Positions 24,303 through 37,189 of a stretch of DNA of 64,000 bases are shown here, piece by piece. The notes beneath the pieces were generated by a model, which did no database searches, had not been told where the DNA came from, and saw only the letters and a program-made list of their open reading frames with translations. Origin of the DNA: Cephalopachus bancanus (Eukaryota > Chordata > Mammalia > Primates > Tarsiidae). A program made the position numbers and the translations under genes. Position 1 is the first letter of the stretch. Each line of letters opens with the position of its first letter. The stretch lies in assembly GCA_027257055.1 (NCBI GenBank), contig JAPVLO010000573.1:377001-441000 (forward strand), read 5' to 3'.

Positions 24303-24764
24303 TGAAACATGAATAATAACAGCTAAATGTTTTGTGGACTGTTTACTATGTGCCGGGTAGTAAGTGCTTTATAGCTAATCCTCAAAGCAAACTCATTATA
24401 GACCTCATTTAAAAATTCTATTTTTAAAAATATTACCATTTAGTATTTTGGTATATAGGTCTATAAATTTTAACCCTTGTATAGCTTTGTGTAACGACCA
24501 GTACAATCAGGATACAGAACAGTTGCATCACCCCAAAAACTCTCCTTGTGCCACTGCTTTATAGCCACCCCATGATCCCTGGAAACCACTGACCAATTTT
24601 CTATTTCTATTTTCTATTTCTATTACTGTAGTTTTGTCTTTTCCAGAAGGTCATATAAACGGAATCAACAATATATAACCTTTTGAGACTAGCTTCTTTC
24701 ACTCAGCATAATGTCTTTGAGGTTCATCCAAATTGGTATATATATCAATAGTCTGCCTTTTCTT

Positions 24765-24984
24765 TTTTTAGAAGAGATGGAGTCTCTGTCATCCAGGCTG
24801 GAGCATAGTGACACAATCACAGCTCACTGTAGTCTCAGACTCCTGGGCTCAAGTGATCTCCCCACCTCAGCCTCCTGAGTCTCACTATGTTGACCAGACT
24901 GGTCTCGAACTTCTAGCCTCAAGTGATCTTCCAGCCTCAGCCTTCCAAAGTGCTGGGATTACAGGGATGAGCTACTATGCCTTG
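24765..24984 (-). repeat. Alu, old with internal deletion
   Basis: 'gaagagatggagtctctgtc', 'cccacctcagcctcctgag' followed directly by 'tctcactatgttgaccag', so the linker region is lost. It ends 'atgagctactatgccttgct'. Confidence 0.85.
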
Positions 24985-24989
24985 CTGTT

Positions 24990-25282
24990 TACTTTTTTTC
25001 TGAGTTGGAGTCTCACTCCGTCGTCCAGGCTACAGTGCAATGGCACACTCATGGCCACCCGAGAGTCAACTTGCTAGGCTCTGGTGATCCATCCATCTCA
25101 GCCTTCCAAGTAGTCAGAACTACAGGTGCGCACTACCACACCTAGCTAATTTTTTATTTATTGTAGAGACAAGGTCTCACCAAGTTGCCTGGGCTGGTCT
25201 CAAACATGAGGGCTCAGGCATTCCACTCGCCTCGGCCTCCCAAAGTGCTGGGATTACAGGCATGAGCTACTATGCCTTGCTG
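24990..25282 (-). repeat. Alu
   Basis: 'ctgagttggagtctcactccg', 'gtcaacttgctaggctctgg' and end 'gagctactatgccttgctg'. The last bases copy the odd end of the Alu before it, see the tandem duplication finding. Confidence 0.9.
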
Positions 25283-25285
25283 TTT

Positions 25286-25356
25286 ATTTTTTTCTGAGTT
25301 GGAGTCTCACTCCGTCGCCCAGGCTAGAGTGCAGTGGCACACTCATGGCCACCCAG
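25286..25356 (-). repeat. Alu start, duplicated piece
   Basis: 'ctgagttggagtctcactccg' to 'cactcatggccaccc', then breaks into a T-run. It is about 95% like 24990-25060, 295 bases to the left. Confidence 0.9.
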
Positions 25357-25512
25357 TTTTTTTTTTTTTTTTTTTAAATTGCTGAGCAGAGTACACTGTG
25401 TGGATGTACCACAATTTGTTCATCCACCTGGTAGTTTCTAGTTTTTTTCATGATTATGAATAGAACTGCTGTAAGCATTTATGTACTGATTTTTATGTGA
25501 ATGTAAGTTTTC

Positions 25513-25810
25513 TTATTATTTATTTATTTTTTGAGTTGGAGTCTCACTCTGTCGCCCAGACTGGAGTGCAGTGGCCGCTCCCGGCCACCACAGCCTCGAC
25601 CTGCTGGGCTCCGGCAATCCTTCCGCCTCAGCCTTCCAAGTAGCTGGAACTACAGGCGTGCGCTACCACATCCAGCTAATTTTTGATTTATTGTAGAGAT
25701 GAGGTCTCACCAGGTTGCCTAGGTAGGTCTCGAACCCGCGGGCTCAGGCAATCCACTCACCTCAGCCCCCCAAAGTGCTGGGATTACAGGCTGAGCCACC
25801 GAGCCCGGCC
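25513..25810 (-). repeat. Alu with perfect 15-bp target duplication
   Basis: Young-type copy from 'ttattatttatttattttttg' to 'gccaccgagcccggcc'. tgaatgtaagttttc stands at 25498-25512 and 25811-25825. It inserted into the L1M. Confidence 0.96.
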
Positions 25811-27856
25811 TGAATGTAAGTTTTCATTTCTCTAGAATAACAACTAGGAATGTGATTGCTGGGTCTTATGGTAAGTGTATGTTTAACTTTATTAAAAAAA
25901 TTGCCACACTTTTCCAGAATGGCTACCATTTTAGATTCACAACAACAACATATCTTTGTCAGCACTTGTTATTGTCAATATATTTTATTTTAGTCATTTT
26001 ATTATGTGTATGGTGGTATTTCATTGTGGTTTTAATTTGCATTACCTTAATGGTTAATGACATTGACTATTTTTCATGAGCTTATTTGCCATCTATATAT
26101 CCTCTTTGGTTAAGTATCTGTTCAGGTCTTTTGTCACTTTTAAAAATTGCATTGTTTGTTTTTTTACCATTGTGTTTCTAGAGGTTTTTTGTTTGTTTTA
26201 CACATCCTGGATACTAGTCTTTTGTTGCTTATATTATTTGCAAATATTTTCTTCCAGGCTACAGCTTGCTTTTTCATCTCCTTAAAAATATATTTCACAG
26301 AGTAAAAGTTTTTAATTTTGATGAAGTCCAAATTAAAATTATCCTTTTTTTATTTTTATGAATCATTCTTTTGGTATCATGCCTTAAGAATTTTTTGCCT
26401 AAACCCAGGTCATATAGATTTTCTCTTGTGTTTTCTACTAAAAGTTTTATAGTTCTTACATTATAAAGTTAGATCTAGGATGCACTATGAATTTAGAATG
26501 TAGTCTTTTGTGTTTACATTCTTTCAATTAATATAATGCTTTGGAGATTCATCCATGTTGTTTTATTAGTATGTCTTAACATATCTTTTCTTCTGATTGC
26601 TGAGTACTATTCTACAGTGTGAATATTCTATAATTTCCTTATTCATTCATCAGTTAATGGACTTTTAGATTATTTACAGTTTGGAACTATGATGAATAAT
26701 GCTGCTGTGAACATTCATGTATAAGCCTTTGTGTGAACACAGACTTTTATCTACCTTGGGCAAATATCCAGGTGTGAGATTGCTGAATTGTAAGGTAGGT
26801 GCATATTTAATTCTATAAGAAACTTCAAGAGCTTTCTCCAAAGAGGCTATCCATCTCAGATTCCTACCAGCAGGCTAGGAGTTGCTCCACATCCTCATCT
26901 GTCCTTAGGATCTTCAGTGTCTTTAACTTTAGTCATTCTGGGTGTGTGATGGCACCTCACTGTGGTTTTAATTTATACTTCCCTGATAACTAGTGATGAT
27001 GAGCATCTTTTCGTGTGTTTATTGGTCAACATTATATTTTTGGGGGTGAAATGTATGTTCAAATCTTTTGCCCATTTCAAAACTGGGTGTGTTATATTAT
27101 TGATGATAAGAGTTCTTGATATATTCTATATACAATTCCTTTATCAGATATATATTTTAGCAACCACTTTCTTCCAGTCTGTGGCTTGCCTTTTCATTTT
27201 CTTAACTCATTTTTTGGAAGATAAGTTTTTTGTTTGTTTTTTAATTTAAGTGTATACTTATTTGCATAATATCTGTTCCCAATAGACTGTGAACTTCATG
27301 AGAAGGGAAGGTTTGTCTCTTCTTCCTCCGAAGATAAGTTTTTAATATTGATAAGCCCAATTTACCAACTTTTTCTTTTATGGTTTGTCTTTTTAGTGTT
27401 CCATTTAAGAAATATTTGTTTAACCAAATATTGTAAGATTTTCTACGTGTATTTTTCTAAAAGTATAATAGTTTTAGATCTTCTAAAAATTGAAATGTAA
27501 TTCACATAATATTCACCATTCTTAAGTGTATATTTCAGTGGTTGTTAGTATCTTCACTGTGTTGTGCAACCACTACCACTATTTAATTCTAGAACATTCA
27601 TAACCCTGCAAAGAAACCCTGTACTGATTAGCAGCGAGTCCTAATTCCTCCTGTCTCCCACCCTTTGGCAACTACTAACCTACTTTCTGCTTCTATCGAT
27701 TTGTCTATTCTGGATACTTCATGTAAATGGAATCATACAATATGATGAGCCTTTTGTGTCTGGCTTATTTTACTTAGCGCTTATTTTTAGTTATCTCAGC
27801 AAAATACAATTATATCTTTATCTTTTTCTATAGTTACATAGGCACAGAGCCATTAC

Positions 27857-27981
27857 CTTGAACCTCTGACTCCGACAGAAACTGATACAGGTTTGTATGG
27901 TGAGTTTGTTGGATGTTTTACTGGTGCCAGTTAGAGGAGGTGGGTTTCCATGATCCTTGTAGCAGCCTAGGTTTCCAGGCA
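27857..27981 (-). CDS. KREMEN1: KREMEN1 exon 4: first half of the WSC domain
   Basis: The first two bases (tg) complete Met116, then residues 117-157 follow (PGNLGCYKDHGN...CISFCRSQRFK). This is the start of the WSC domain, a cysteine-rich extracellular module first described in yeast stress sensors. Cysteines C122, C147 and C151 are present. The acceptor is tttttctctag before 27981. The donor is TTCAAG|GTAATGG at 27857/27856, and the exon ends on a codon border. Intron 3 upstream is the longest in the window (23.3 kb). Residues seen here match the human protein as I remember it, so this part appears strongly conserved. Confidence 0.96.
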
Positions 27982-28424
27982 CTAGAGAAAAAAACAACAA
28001 AAGAATTTCACAACATCTAGCTGTGAAACACCAAGAAGGAAAAGCGATTTATGCCAGGTACTTTCATCTTGGCCAATATTTCCACTCCTGAGGTACAAAC
28101 AAATAACAAGCAACCAGCTTTAAAACAGCAGCCTTAGTGTCCTCTGCTAAATTCCATGTTTTTGTATTATTTTGAAGAGTATGTGAGACCTAAGTCCATC
28201 TTTAACGCTAAGACATGTGTTTACCTATTCAATATCGATAGGATTTAGTATAGAAGAGAGTTAGGAACAATATCCTAAAAACGGAGAAGCTATAATACGT
28301 AAATTATGTTTCAGAGTTGTTGGAAGGCAGAAAAAGCCCAATATCCTATACCATGTGGCTAAACCCCTCGCCCTTGGGAAAACATAAGTAGGTTTTCCCC
28401 ATGGACTTTAGTTGAGTATATTAG

Positions 28425-28908
28425 TGTCCTATTGCTGCTGAAACAAATTATCAGAAACCTAGTGGCTTAAAATAACATAAATTTATTATCTTTCTGTTCT
28501 GGAGGTCAGAAGTACTAAGTGGGTCTTCTGGGGCTAAAATTGACGTGTCAGCTGAACTGAATTTCTCCTGGAGGCTCAAGGGGAGAGCCTTTTCAACCTC
28601 TTGCAAGCTGTCCATATTCCTCGGCTTGCAGCCGCACCATTCTGCTCTCTGATTCTGTCATCACCTTTCTTTCCCTCCCTTTGCTTCCATTGTCATACTG
28701 CCTCCCTGACTCAGCTGCTTCTGCCTCTCTAAGGACCTTGTGATTACATCAGTCCAACCTGGGTGATCCAGGATAATCCATCTAAAAATCCTTAACTTAA
28801 TCATATCTGCAAAGCCTCTTATGCTATCTACGGTAACATATTCACAGATTTTGGGGATTACATGTAGACATCTTTGGAGGGCCATTATTCAGCCTACTAC
28901 ACTGAGCC
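28425..28908 (-). mobile_element. MaLR/ERVL-type LTR, antisense
   Basis: 'ttagtgtcctattgctgctg', 'ttctggaggtcagaagtac', 'aaggaccttgtgattacat' and 'atctttggagggccattatt' are the known reverse of a common mammalian LTR-type repeat. Subfamily not assigned. Confidence 0.6.
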
Positions 28909-28984
28909 TATTAGTGTTTCACAACCACACATCAGATAGTTTGGTCCAGTAGAAAAAGCTGTAGCTGGCTGAGAATAAAGAAAC

Positions 28985-29775
28985 CTAAATATATGTACCA
29001 ACTGTGGTAGGCGGTTTTCAAAGAGGGACCTCAATGATGCTACCACTGTGATTTAAGAAATTTACATTTGATCTCTGTCCTGGTTTCTGGCACAGAGTTA
29101 TTAACTCTCTTAGAATTTTCTGGGTGATTGAAGCATCTTTTATTCTAATGAGGCAAGTCTTGGTGGGTTCCTGGATAGCTTCAGGATGGAAGCTGGTCAC
29201 AAAAAATATGAAACATTAGAAGCTTGGAACTTTCAGTCCTACACCCATCGTCCAGGGAAGAAAGAGAGGCTAAAAATTGAGTTAATAATCAGTAATGCCT
29301 ATGTGATAAAGCCCATAAAAAAATCCCTAGAAGATAGGTTTGGAAAGCTTCCAGGTTGTTCAACACATATGTGCTATGTATGACTCACTCCACAAGAACA
29401 GAAGCTCCTGTGTTTGGGACCTTTCTGGACCTCACCCTATGTACTTTGTTATCTGTCTGTTCATCTGTATCCTTCATTATATCTTTTATAATAAATGGGT
29501 ACATATGCCTCCCTGAGTTATGTGAGCTGTTATAGTAAATTATTGAACCTGAGGAGATCATCACGGGAACCCCTGATTTGCAGCCAGGTGGGACAGAAGC
29601 ATGGGTACACTTGGAGGACCCACTACTTGCAGTTGGGTTCCAAAGTGGTGGGCAGTCTTGTGGGACTGAGTCCTTAATCTGTGTAGGACACCCAAGTGGT
29701 GTCTGGAGAGTTGGAGAATTTACTGGTTTGGGAAAAACTCATACATCTGATGTCAGAATAAAAGTGTTTGAAGGT
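28985..29775 (+). repeat. Ancient LTR-like repeat, family not assigned
   Basis: Contains 'ctggtttctggcacagag', 'ctgtatccttcattatatc', 'taataaatgggtacat', 'gggaacccctgatttgcag' and 'gtcttgtgggactgag', which I remember as a recurrent mammalian repeat but cannot name. Confidence 0.5.
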
Positions 29776-29799
29776 ACAGAAAAAACTGATTTTTTTCCC

Positions 29800-30412
29800 A
29801 ACTCCCCATTCATCTGTTGATGCCTGAATCCCCAATATGAAGATATTTGGGGGTGGGACCCCTAGGAAGTAATTAGTTTAGATGAGGTCATGAGGGCTGA
29901 ACCCCCATGATGAGATGACTGCCCCTAAAGAGGAAGAGACCAGCCGGGCTCGGTGGCTCAGCCTGTAATCCCGCGCCTTTGGGAGGCTGAGGTGAGTGGA
30001 TTGCCTGAGCAACTTGGCGAGACCTCATCTCTACAATAAATCAAAAATCAGCTGGGCATGGTAGCGCGTGCCTGTAATTCCGGCTACGTGGAAGGCTGAG
30101 GTGGAAGGATCGCCGGAGTCCAGCAGGTCGAGGCTGCGGTGGCCAGGAGCGGCCACTGCACTCCAGTCTGGGCGACAGAGACTCCAACTCAAAAAAAAAA
30201 AAAAGAGGAAGAGACCAGAGCCCGCTTCCTCTCTGCCATGTGAGGAAATAGCAGGAAAGCAGCTGTCAGCAAACAAGGAAGAGAGTGCCTCACCAGGCAC
30301 TGAGTCTGCTGACATCTTGACCCTGGACTTCCCAGTTTCTAGAACTATGAGAAATAAATGTCTGTTGTCCAAACCACCCACTCTATGGTATTCTGTTACA
30401 GAAGCCTATTTA
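29800..30412 (+). mobile_element. MLT1-type LTR split by an Alu
   Basis: 'gatatttgggggtgggacc', 'ggtcatgagggctgaac', then after the Alu 'catgtgaggaaatagcagg', 'gacttcccagtttctagaac' and 'gagaaataaatgtctgttg' are MLT1 landmarks in order. Confidence 0.82.
29943..30203 (+). repeat. Alu lacking the B-box segment
   Basis: Young-type head and end, but 'ttgcctgagcaacttggcg' shows about 26 bases lost, taking the Pol III B box. Target duplication aaagaggaagagacca at 29927-29942 and near 30203-30218. Confidence 0.95.
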
Positions 30413-30948
30413 AGAAGATCTCTCCTCCTGGTATTTACTCCCTTGTGTAATCTCCTCCCCTTAAGCGTGGACTGGACTGCTGACTTGCTACTGACCCACA
30501 GAATGTAGCAAAATTGATGGAATGTCACTTCTGTGATTAGGCTACAAGAGATTATGACTTCACCTTCCTAGCAGACTCTCTATTGCCTCCTTACCTTGTA
30601 TACTTATATGATGTAACATGCCATGTCAGAGGCCATGTAGTAAGGAACTGAGGGTGGCCTTCGGCCAACATCCAGCAAGAAACTGAGAATTTTAGTCAAA
30701 CAGTCCACAAACAACTAACTCATAACTAACTACTAGTTATGGTTGGAGTTGATCTTTCCCTAGTTGAGCCTTCAGATGAGACTCTAGTCCTGGCAGAATC
30801 TTGGTTGCAGCTTTGTGAGAGGCCTTGAAGCAAAGGATCTTGCCAAGTCCTGACCCACAAAATGTGTGAGACAATAAATGTGTGTTGTTTTGAGTCACTA
30901 AATTTTGGGGTAATTTGTTACACAGCAATAGATAACTAATATGGCTTA
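30413..30948 (+). mobile_element. Second MaLR-type LTR
   Basis: 'tcccttgtgtaatctcctcc', 'tggaatgtcacttctgtg', 'gagacaataaatgtgtgttg', 'ggggtaatttgttacacagc' and 'gataactaatatgg' match a MaLR-like LTR 3' part, directly after the MLT1. Confidence 0.65.
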
Positions 30949-32107
30949 TAATACATACTAAATTATGTTTATTGAATGAAGGAATAAATTCATTGTGGAT
31001 CAGAGAGAAATCAATCTCTGTGAACCTTAGTTTTCCATCTGTATTATCAAGTTATAAATCATTCCACTACCAGTTGAAGTCATTTCTCATTCTCCATTTG
31101 TTTCTCATGGTTTATATAACTGAAGATATAGCAAGACATGAATGAGGCCTGGTCCCAGAAGCCCTTCTAGGTCAACTGAGAGTTATAATCCAATTCCAAA
31201 GTGACAGTCATACAGACTCTCAGAGAGCGATTTTCCCTTTATGTTTAAGACTGGAAAACAGCATTGTCCCCTTTAATAGGCTTCATATCCACATTAGTCT
31301 TTTGAGCTTATAAAAATAAATGCTTGTATTTGTGTGTATGCACACACATACACTTTTAAAAATTTCTCCCACCATTAAATGAGCTCATTTAAAATTGGCA
31401 AGAAGTACCTCTGTTAACCCAAAGACTCACCCTTCCCCCTCTAAGTCAAGTGGTTACCTTTCTCTCGTGCATCACACATGGTTCAAATACAACAAATGTG
31501 GCTCACCACACAAAAGTTAAAATGCATCCTTCGGAAACAAACCAAATCTCTATAGTAGCAAATGTAAACAAAAAAGCTCTAGGCAGTAGGAGTCCGGTGT
31601 TTGGTGAGGGCCCAGCTTGGAAGTGTCTGGGTTTTAGGGTTTAAACAACTACAGGAATTCAAGCATCTCTAGTCAGGTGTGTATGATATAAACTGAATTT
31701 GTGAAAGGGACTTTGCACATGGAAACCTGGCCCTTAATAAGAACTACTTGATCATGATCACCTTGGTCATTTACTCTGATTTTTATCTTATTTATTCCAT
31801 TATGCTTACAAGTAAGCCTGTTATTAAGTATTAGTTTACAGAGAACCCAAGGCATATAATCATGCTAAGGTCAGACATAAACAAGGCCATGGGTTGCATT
31901 AATGCAGTTGAAACCTATAAGCTTTATTCACAACAATAGGTGAGCAAATTCAGGCAGCTTGTGTTCCAGTGAGACAGTGGAGTCTTGAAGCATACCATGA
32001 GGTGGATCACTGGGAATCAGATTACAGCCTGCTGCTGCTCTAATCTGTCTGAACATCAGTGGCCTGAGTATCATCCTTGCCCCCGACTCAATCACTTGTC
32101 AATTGTG

Positions 32108-33240
32108 ACACTGTCAATTCTACCTCCTAAAATATCACACACATCTGTCCATGCTTCTCTATCCATGCTGCCATCTCCACTTTTTGGGCCTCTGTCTCCT
32201 CCCACTTAGACCACTGCATCAGACCCCCTATTCTAGGCGTTCCCTCCTCTAATCTAGTTAGTAAACGGCAATCAGAATAATCTTTATGGTACATTCCAGG
32301 CAAAAGCCTGAGGCAAGAAAGACATTGGCCTTTGCAGGAACAAGTGTGCGTGACCAGTGACAGAGAAAGAGAAAAGCAGCAGCAGCTGGGGAGGTAAGTG
32401 GAGCCCTGTCTAAAACCCTCAAAGCTCTTTGGCTGCCCCCATAGATGAAGTCCAAACTTTCTCATGTGGTATACAAGGCCCTGCCCCATCTGTGCTGCTA
32501 CCTGTCCACCAACCTGACCTCTCTCTCTACCCTTTGGTTCACATTCTGTAAGAATACCAAACTGTTTATTTGTAAGTTTCCCAGCTTCCTGGTCTCTGGT
32601 TTTTTGTTGTTGTTGTTTTTGAGTCAGGGTCTTACTCTGTTGCCCATACTGGAGTACAGTGGAACAATCACAGCTCACTGCAGCCTTGAACTCCTGGGCT
32701 CAAGCAATCCTCTTTCCTTGGTCTCTCAAGTAGCTGGGATTACAGGTGCATGCCAGCACATTTGGCTGATTTTTTTATTTTTTTGTAGAGATGAGGTCTG
32801 ACTATGTTACCCAGGCTGGTATCAAACTCCTGGGTGCAAGCAATCCTCCTGCCTTGGCCTTTCAAAGAGCTAGGATTACAGGGGTGAGCCTGGCCTCTGG
32901 ATTTTGCACATGCCACTCCTTCTGCTTAGAATACTCTTCCCTTCTGAAGATTTTGGCCTGAGCATCATTTCCCCTGGGAAGCCTGATGGCCCTCCCATCC
33001 TCCCTACTCCCATCCCCACAAAAAATAGGGTTATGTGCCCCCCTGTTGTATAATCCTGAAGCAATCTATGCTGAGTTTGATTCTAAACATCTGTTTACTT
33101 GTCTTTCTCCCTGATTAACCATGTCCAACTTAAGGGCAGAACTGTATCATCCACACATCACTGTAATCCCAGGATGGTGCCAGTAACACAGCAGGAGCTC
33201 TAGGACTATGTGCTGAATGAAGAAGCTCATCCTGTGTCAC
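32108..33240 (+). mobile_element. L2 element with an inserted Alu
   Basis: 'cactgtcaattctacctcc', 'atctttatggtacattccag', 'gatgaagtccaaactttctc' and after the Alu 'gcacatgccactccttctgc', 'ttaagggcagaactgtatc' and 'tgtgctgaatgaagaag' run in L2 order. Confidence 0.7.
32600..32894 (-). repeat. Alu, old type
   Basis: (ttg)n, 'gagtcagggtcttactctg', to 'acaggggtgagcctggcc'. It interrupts the L2. Confidence 0.9.
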
Positions 33241-33418
33241 CCACTGAAATCACAGAATGAGCGGGTAAAGGTACTTCTTAGGCAGCAGTGAATGAACAAG
33301 ATGAGTAGAAGTGAAAAGAAGAGTTGATCTGCATAATGATATCCACTTAAAGCTAGCAACTGTTGGTGTTGACTGTCTTCTTTGGCTATCTAGAAGCATC
33401 AAACTGAGTTTTCTATAA

Positions 33419-33739
<321 letters not shown>

Positions 33740-33952
33740 AATGCTTAACTTTAAAACTTGAAATTTTAATTATTTTGGATAAAACCTTTCTAAAATGCAT
33801 TAGATATTCCTTAAACAAATTTAACATAGTTTAGCCTACTTTACATTTTTCTTGGTAACTTGAAGTCATCAAATGTACTTTAAAATGGCCCCAGAACAGT
33901 GTTTTTTTATGCTCATGTCTGACTTTAATAGTTAATTTATCTCTTTGGTTGC

Positions 33953-34316
33953 TGTCTTAGTCAGCTCAGGCTACTATAACAAAACACCAGTGACTGATGG
34001 CTTAAACAACAGACATTTTCATTTCTCACAGTTCTGGAGGCTGGGAAGTTCAACCAGCAGATTCAGTCCCTGATAAGGGTCCTCTTCCTGGCTTGCAGAT
34101 GGTCGTCTTCTTGCTGTGTCCTCACATGACAAACAGATATCAAGGTCTGGTCTCTCTTCTTCTTTTTATAAAGACCCATCATAGGGTCCCACATTTATGA
34201 TCTCATATAAAGCTAATTACCTCCCAAGGGCCCCATCCTCAAATATCACACTAGGGGTTAGGGCTTCAACATAAGAATTTGGGGGGGGGGTGCACAAAAC
34301 TTTTAGCCCCAAACAG
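33953..34316 (-). mobile_element. MLT1-type LTR, antisense
   Basis: 'gtcttagtcagctcaggctac', 'ttctggaggctgggaagttc', 'tgctgtgtcctcacatgac' and 'ggttagggcttcaacataag' are the reverse of MLT1 landmarks. A G-run (34281-34290) precedes its end. Confidence 0.85.
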
Positions 34317-34689
34317 TTGCTGTCAAGGCTGCTATAACTTCAGAACATTAGAACTGAAACAGAGAGTACCTACTTCTCACTACTGTCAGTGCCTGCAGTC
34401 TTTGATTAGCCTCTTCTTAATTTTTGCTGCTTCTTAGGCTTAGAACAAAACCATGGAGTTTATTGGAACAGTATTAAAAATAAGAATAAACAGGTTCTAA
34501 AACAAAGAAGGCCCTTGTGCTCCCCACCTTCTGTCATCCATTTTGTACTCGAGAATTGGTTTTGCTTGCTTATTTCCCAGTACTTGGCAGTATTCTAAAG
34601 GGCACTGGTGCCCATCACGTGTCCAGGAGCAGCTGGTATTTTGCAGCAAGACAAATCCTAGGGTAAGTTCTGGCCTCTCCATCACAGCC

Positions 34690-34845
34690 TTTCTAAGCTC
34701 AGTTTCATCAACTGTAGAATGAGAAACAATATAGACCTCAAAGGGTTCTTGTGAGAAATAAAAGGAGATAATGTAAATAAAGTAAATACCACAAGGCCTG
34801 GCAGACTAGTATGTGCTGAATAAAGTGTTTATTATCATTATATAT
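34690..34845 (+). repeat. MIR
   Basis: 'ctcagtttcatcaactgtag', 'aaagggttcttgtgag' and 'ggcctggcagactagtatg' follow MIR order. Confidence 0.7.
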
Positions 34846-37189
34846 AATAAGGTTTTTTCATTGTTCACCACACAAACAAGAACAGCTTGCTGAGTAATAG
34901 AAAAATAAAATAGCAATGATTTAAAAGAAAAACCAAAGGCAGCCACCTCAGAAAACTGTTTGATTCCGGATATTAAAATATTAATCTTTTACATCTGTAG
35001 AGCATACAGTACATTCTCATTCTCACATAAGCCATTTCACATGAAGCTCTAGTCCTTCAGGAAGGCGGGACAAATGATATTATTACTAATGGACAAAAGA
35101 GGAACCAGTTTAGAGCTCTTAACCTCTTAAAGTTAAGAGCCTTATCTCGGGATACTCATGACAGAACTCGAGAGCAAGGGCAAGCTCCATGGTTGCAGAT
35201 TCCCATTCCATGGTTTTTTGTTGTGTCTCTGACCCTTTTGTTATAGGGCCAGTCTAGGAAACTAAAAGAAAGTGACTCCTTGAGATTCAAGACTGCATCC
35301 TCAAAAACATTAGTCCCACAGTGCTCTGTGTACCATGAAGAAAGCCTCTAAGATAGTGTGGTCAGCCTCTGAGGGGGCCACTGCCCTCTGACTCGTTCTG
35401 TAAAGTGTGGCTCTAAGTCTTGCCTGAGAAGACACATCATGTCATCTTCAAAAGCATTACTGGTCAACTGAGTGGATTTCCAGGCCGTGTCCCACCCTCA
35501 GTGCTTCCCAGAAGCAGGGAGAAAAGTCGATTTTAAGAAGGATATTTGTTCTCAAATTCTTTTTTACTTTCAAGGCCACTTTAAAGTGCTTGTGGCTTGG
35601 TCATGCATTTTTTCCTCTTACCAAAGAGGTTTCATCACTTTCGATTTTAAAAAAATTGTCTTAACATACAAATGGACCCCTTGTTTTTCACAGTAGAGGC
35701 TTCAAAACTCAAAGCAATTAATTAACAAAATTCAACTTTTAGGGTTCTTGACCAAGATAAAAATTTTAGAGACAGCTGAGGGGAGATAATCCTCCACTTA
35801 GATTAACCCAGAAGCAACCAGGCAGACTTACTAAATACCTGTTAGATTTGAATATAATTATGGCTTCATGATGAGGGTGCAATATACACCTCCATGGATA
35901 CCTCTACAGCTGACAGCTCTTCTCTGGGAACCAATCATCACCAACAGCACCTTCTCAGAGAATCTGCTCCGATAACTGCAGCTGGTTGGGGACCAGCCAA
36001 GGACTCCATCCTCCGGCCACAGTTGACTCACACTAAGCCACCAGATTCTCTTTCCCAGGAAGCTAGAATTGGGATCCACTCAGTGAATTGTAGACACTGG
36101 AATTGTAGAGATATGTGAAATTGGGATATGTGTAGGGATATGTTTGGGCCATGTGAGTGGATGAGTGAACCAGTTATGCTGGTTCACAAAGAGTAAGAAG
36201 AACAGATGGAAGAAAATGTGAACCTAGAGAGAGATGATGAGAGTGCATGCTTTCTTTTTCTGGGTTCTTGGGACATAGGGATTGGGCTCTGTGATATACC
36301 CCAATGTTCTTCCAATAAATTCCTTTTGCTCAGGTTAGCTTGAGTGAGTTCTAGTCCTACTAACCAAACAATTCTTGTTGATGACAGAGGGCATGCCCAT
36401 CACGGTAAAAGTTCCATTTGAATACAAATCTTTAGATGGTAATTCACATAAGAAGCAGCCCTAACTGTTGTTATGTTATTATGTTTTCTATTCCACTGCT
36501 CTGACCAGATCTTGGATATTTGCTTTAAGAAGCAAAGTTCTTGTCCTAGAAAACTCTTTCCATGGCTCTGCAGAACTCCTTTTTTTCCTTACAAGTAAAA
36601 TCTCCTTCTTCAAAAATGAGTAATTCCTCTGCTGACTTTAAATGTCATTTAACCCTGTGTTGATACTGTCTTTTGCCCCAAGGACTCCACACCGATATCT
36701 CAGTAGCTGATTTCTCCCCTCCATGGAAATAAGAACTAAGAACACCTGAGATGATGCTGCTGGTATTAGAGTACCAGTCAATCTAAATACTTCTTTCAGA
36801 GCATCGATGAGTTAAATGTGGATTCATCCATACCTTTAGGTCTGTGACCATGTGCACACAGCATCCTGTCCTGTCCATAGGCAACTTCGGCTCCAAATCT
36901 GACAGCTGCCATCTTGGTCCAAGTCCTTCTCATAATATGGCCCCATCCTATCGCTTAACTTTATTTCTAAACATATACTTTCTCTTCAGGCACTCTGATT
37001 CTGCAAACAACCTTACTTGTGTCTCTGAGTCTCATATCTATTCATCCAAATAAATAAATAAGCACAACTTTTTTTTTTCCTCTATGAAATTCTACCTTTA
37101 GAAAAGGTAGCAAGAGTTCTAAGGATCCTGATCTCATGCTGCCAGGATGTATCACATTAGTTCCCTCGTGGTAGGGAGTCTGTCTCTGA

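Larger units (their letters stand above)
24410..27830 (-). mobile_element. Old L1M sequence, several antisense pieces
   Basis: Repeated hallmarks of antisense L1 3' regions occur at 24470-24750 ('gtacaatcaggatacagaac', 'cactcagcataatg'), 25370-25500, 25811-26290 ('tgtggttttaatttgcatt'), 26510-27250 ('atgatgaataatgctgctg', 'gtgatgatgagcatcttt') and 27480-27800. The motifs recur, so at least two or three L1M copies are joined or nested. No frame is open. Confidence 0.8.

Noticed and set aside
32127..32678. 183-residue minus-strand frame
   Set aside because: It runs antisense through an L2 and the edge of an Alu; composition comes from the repeats.
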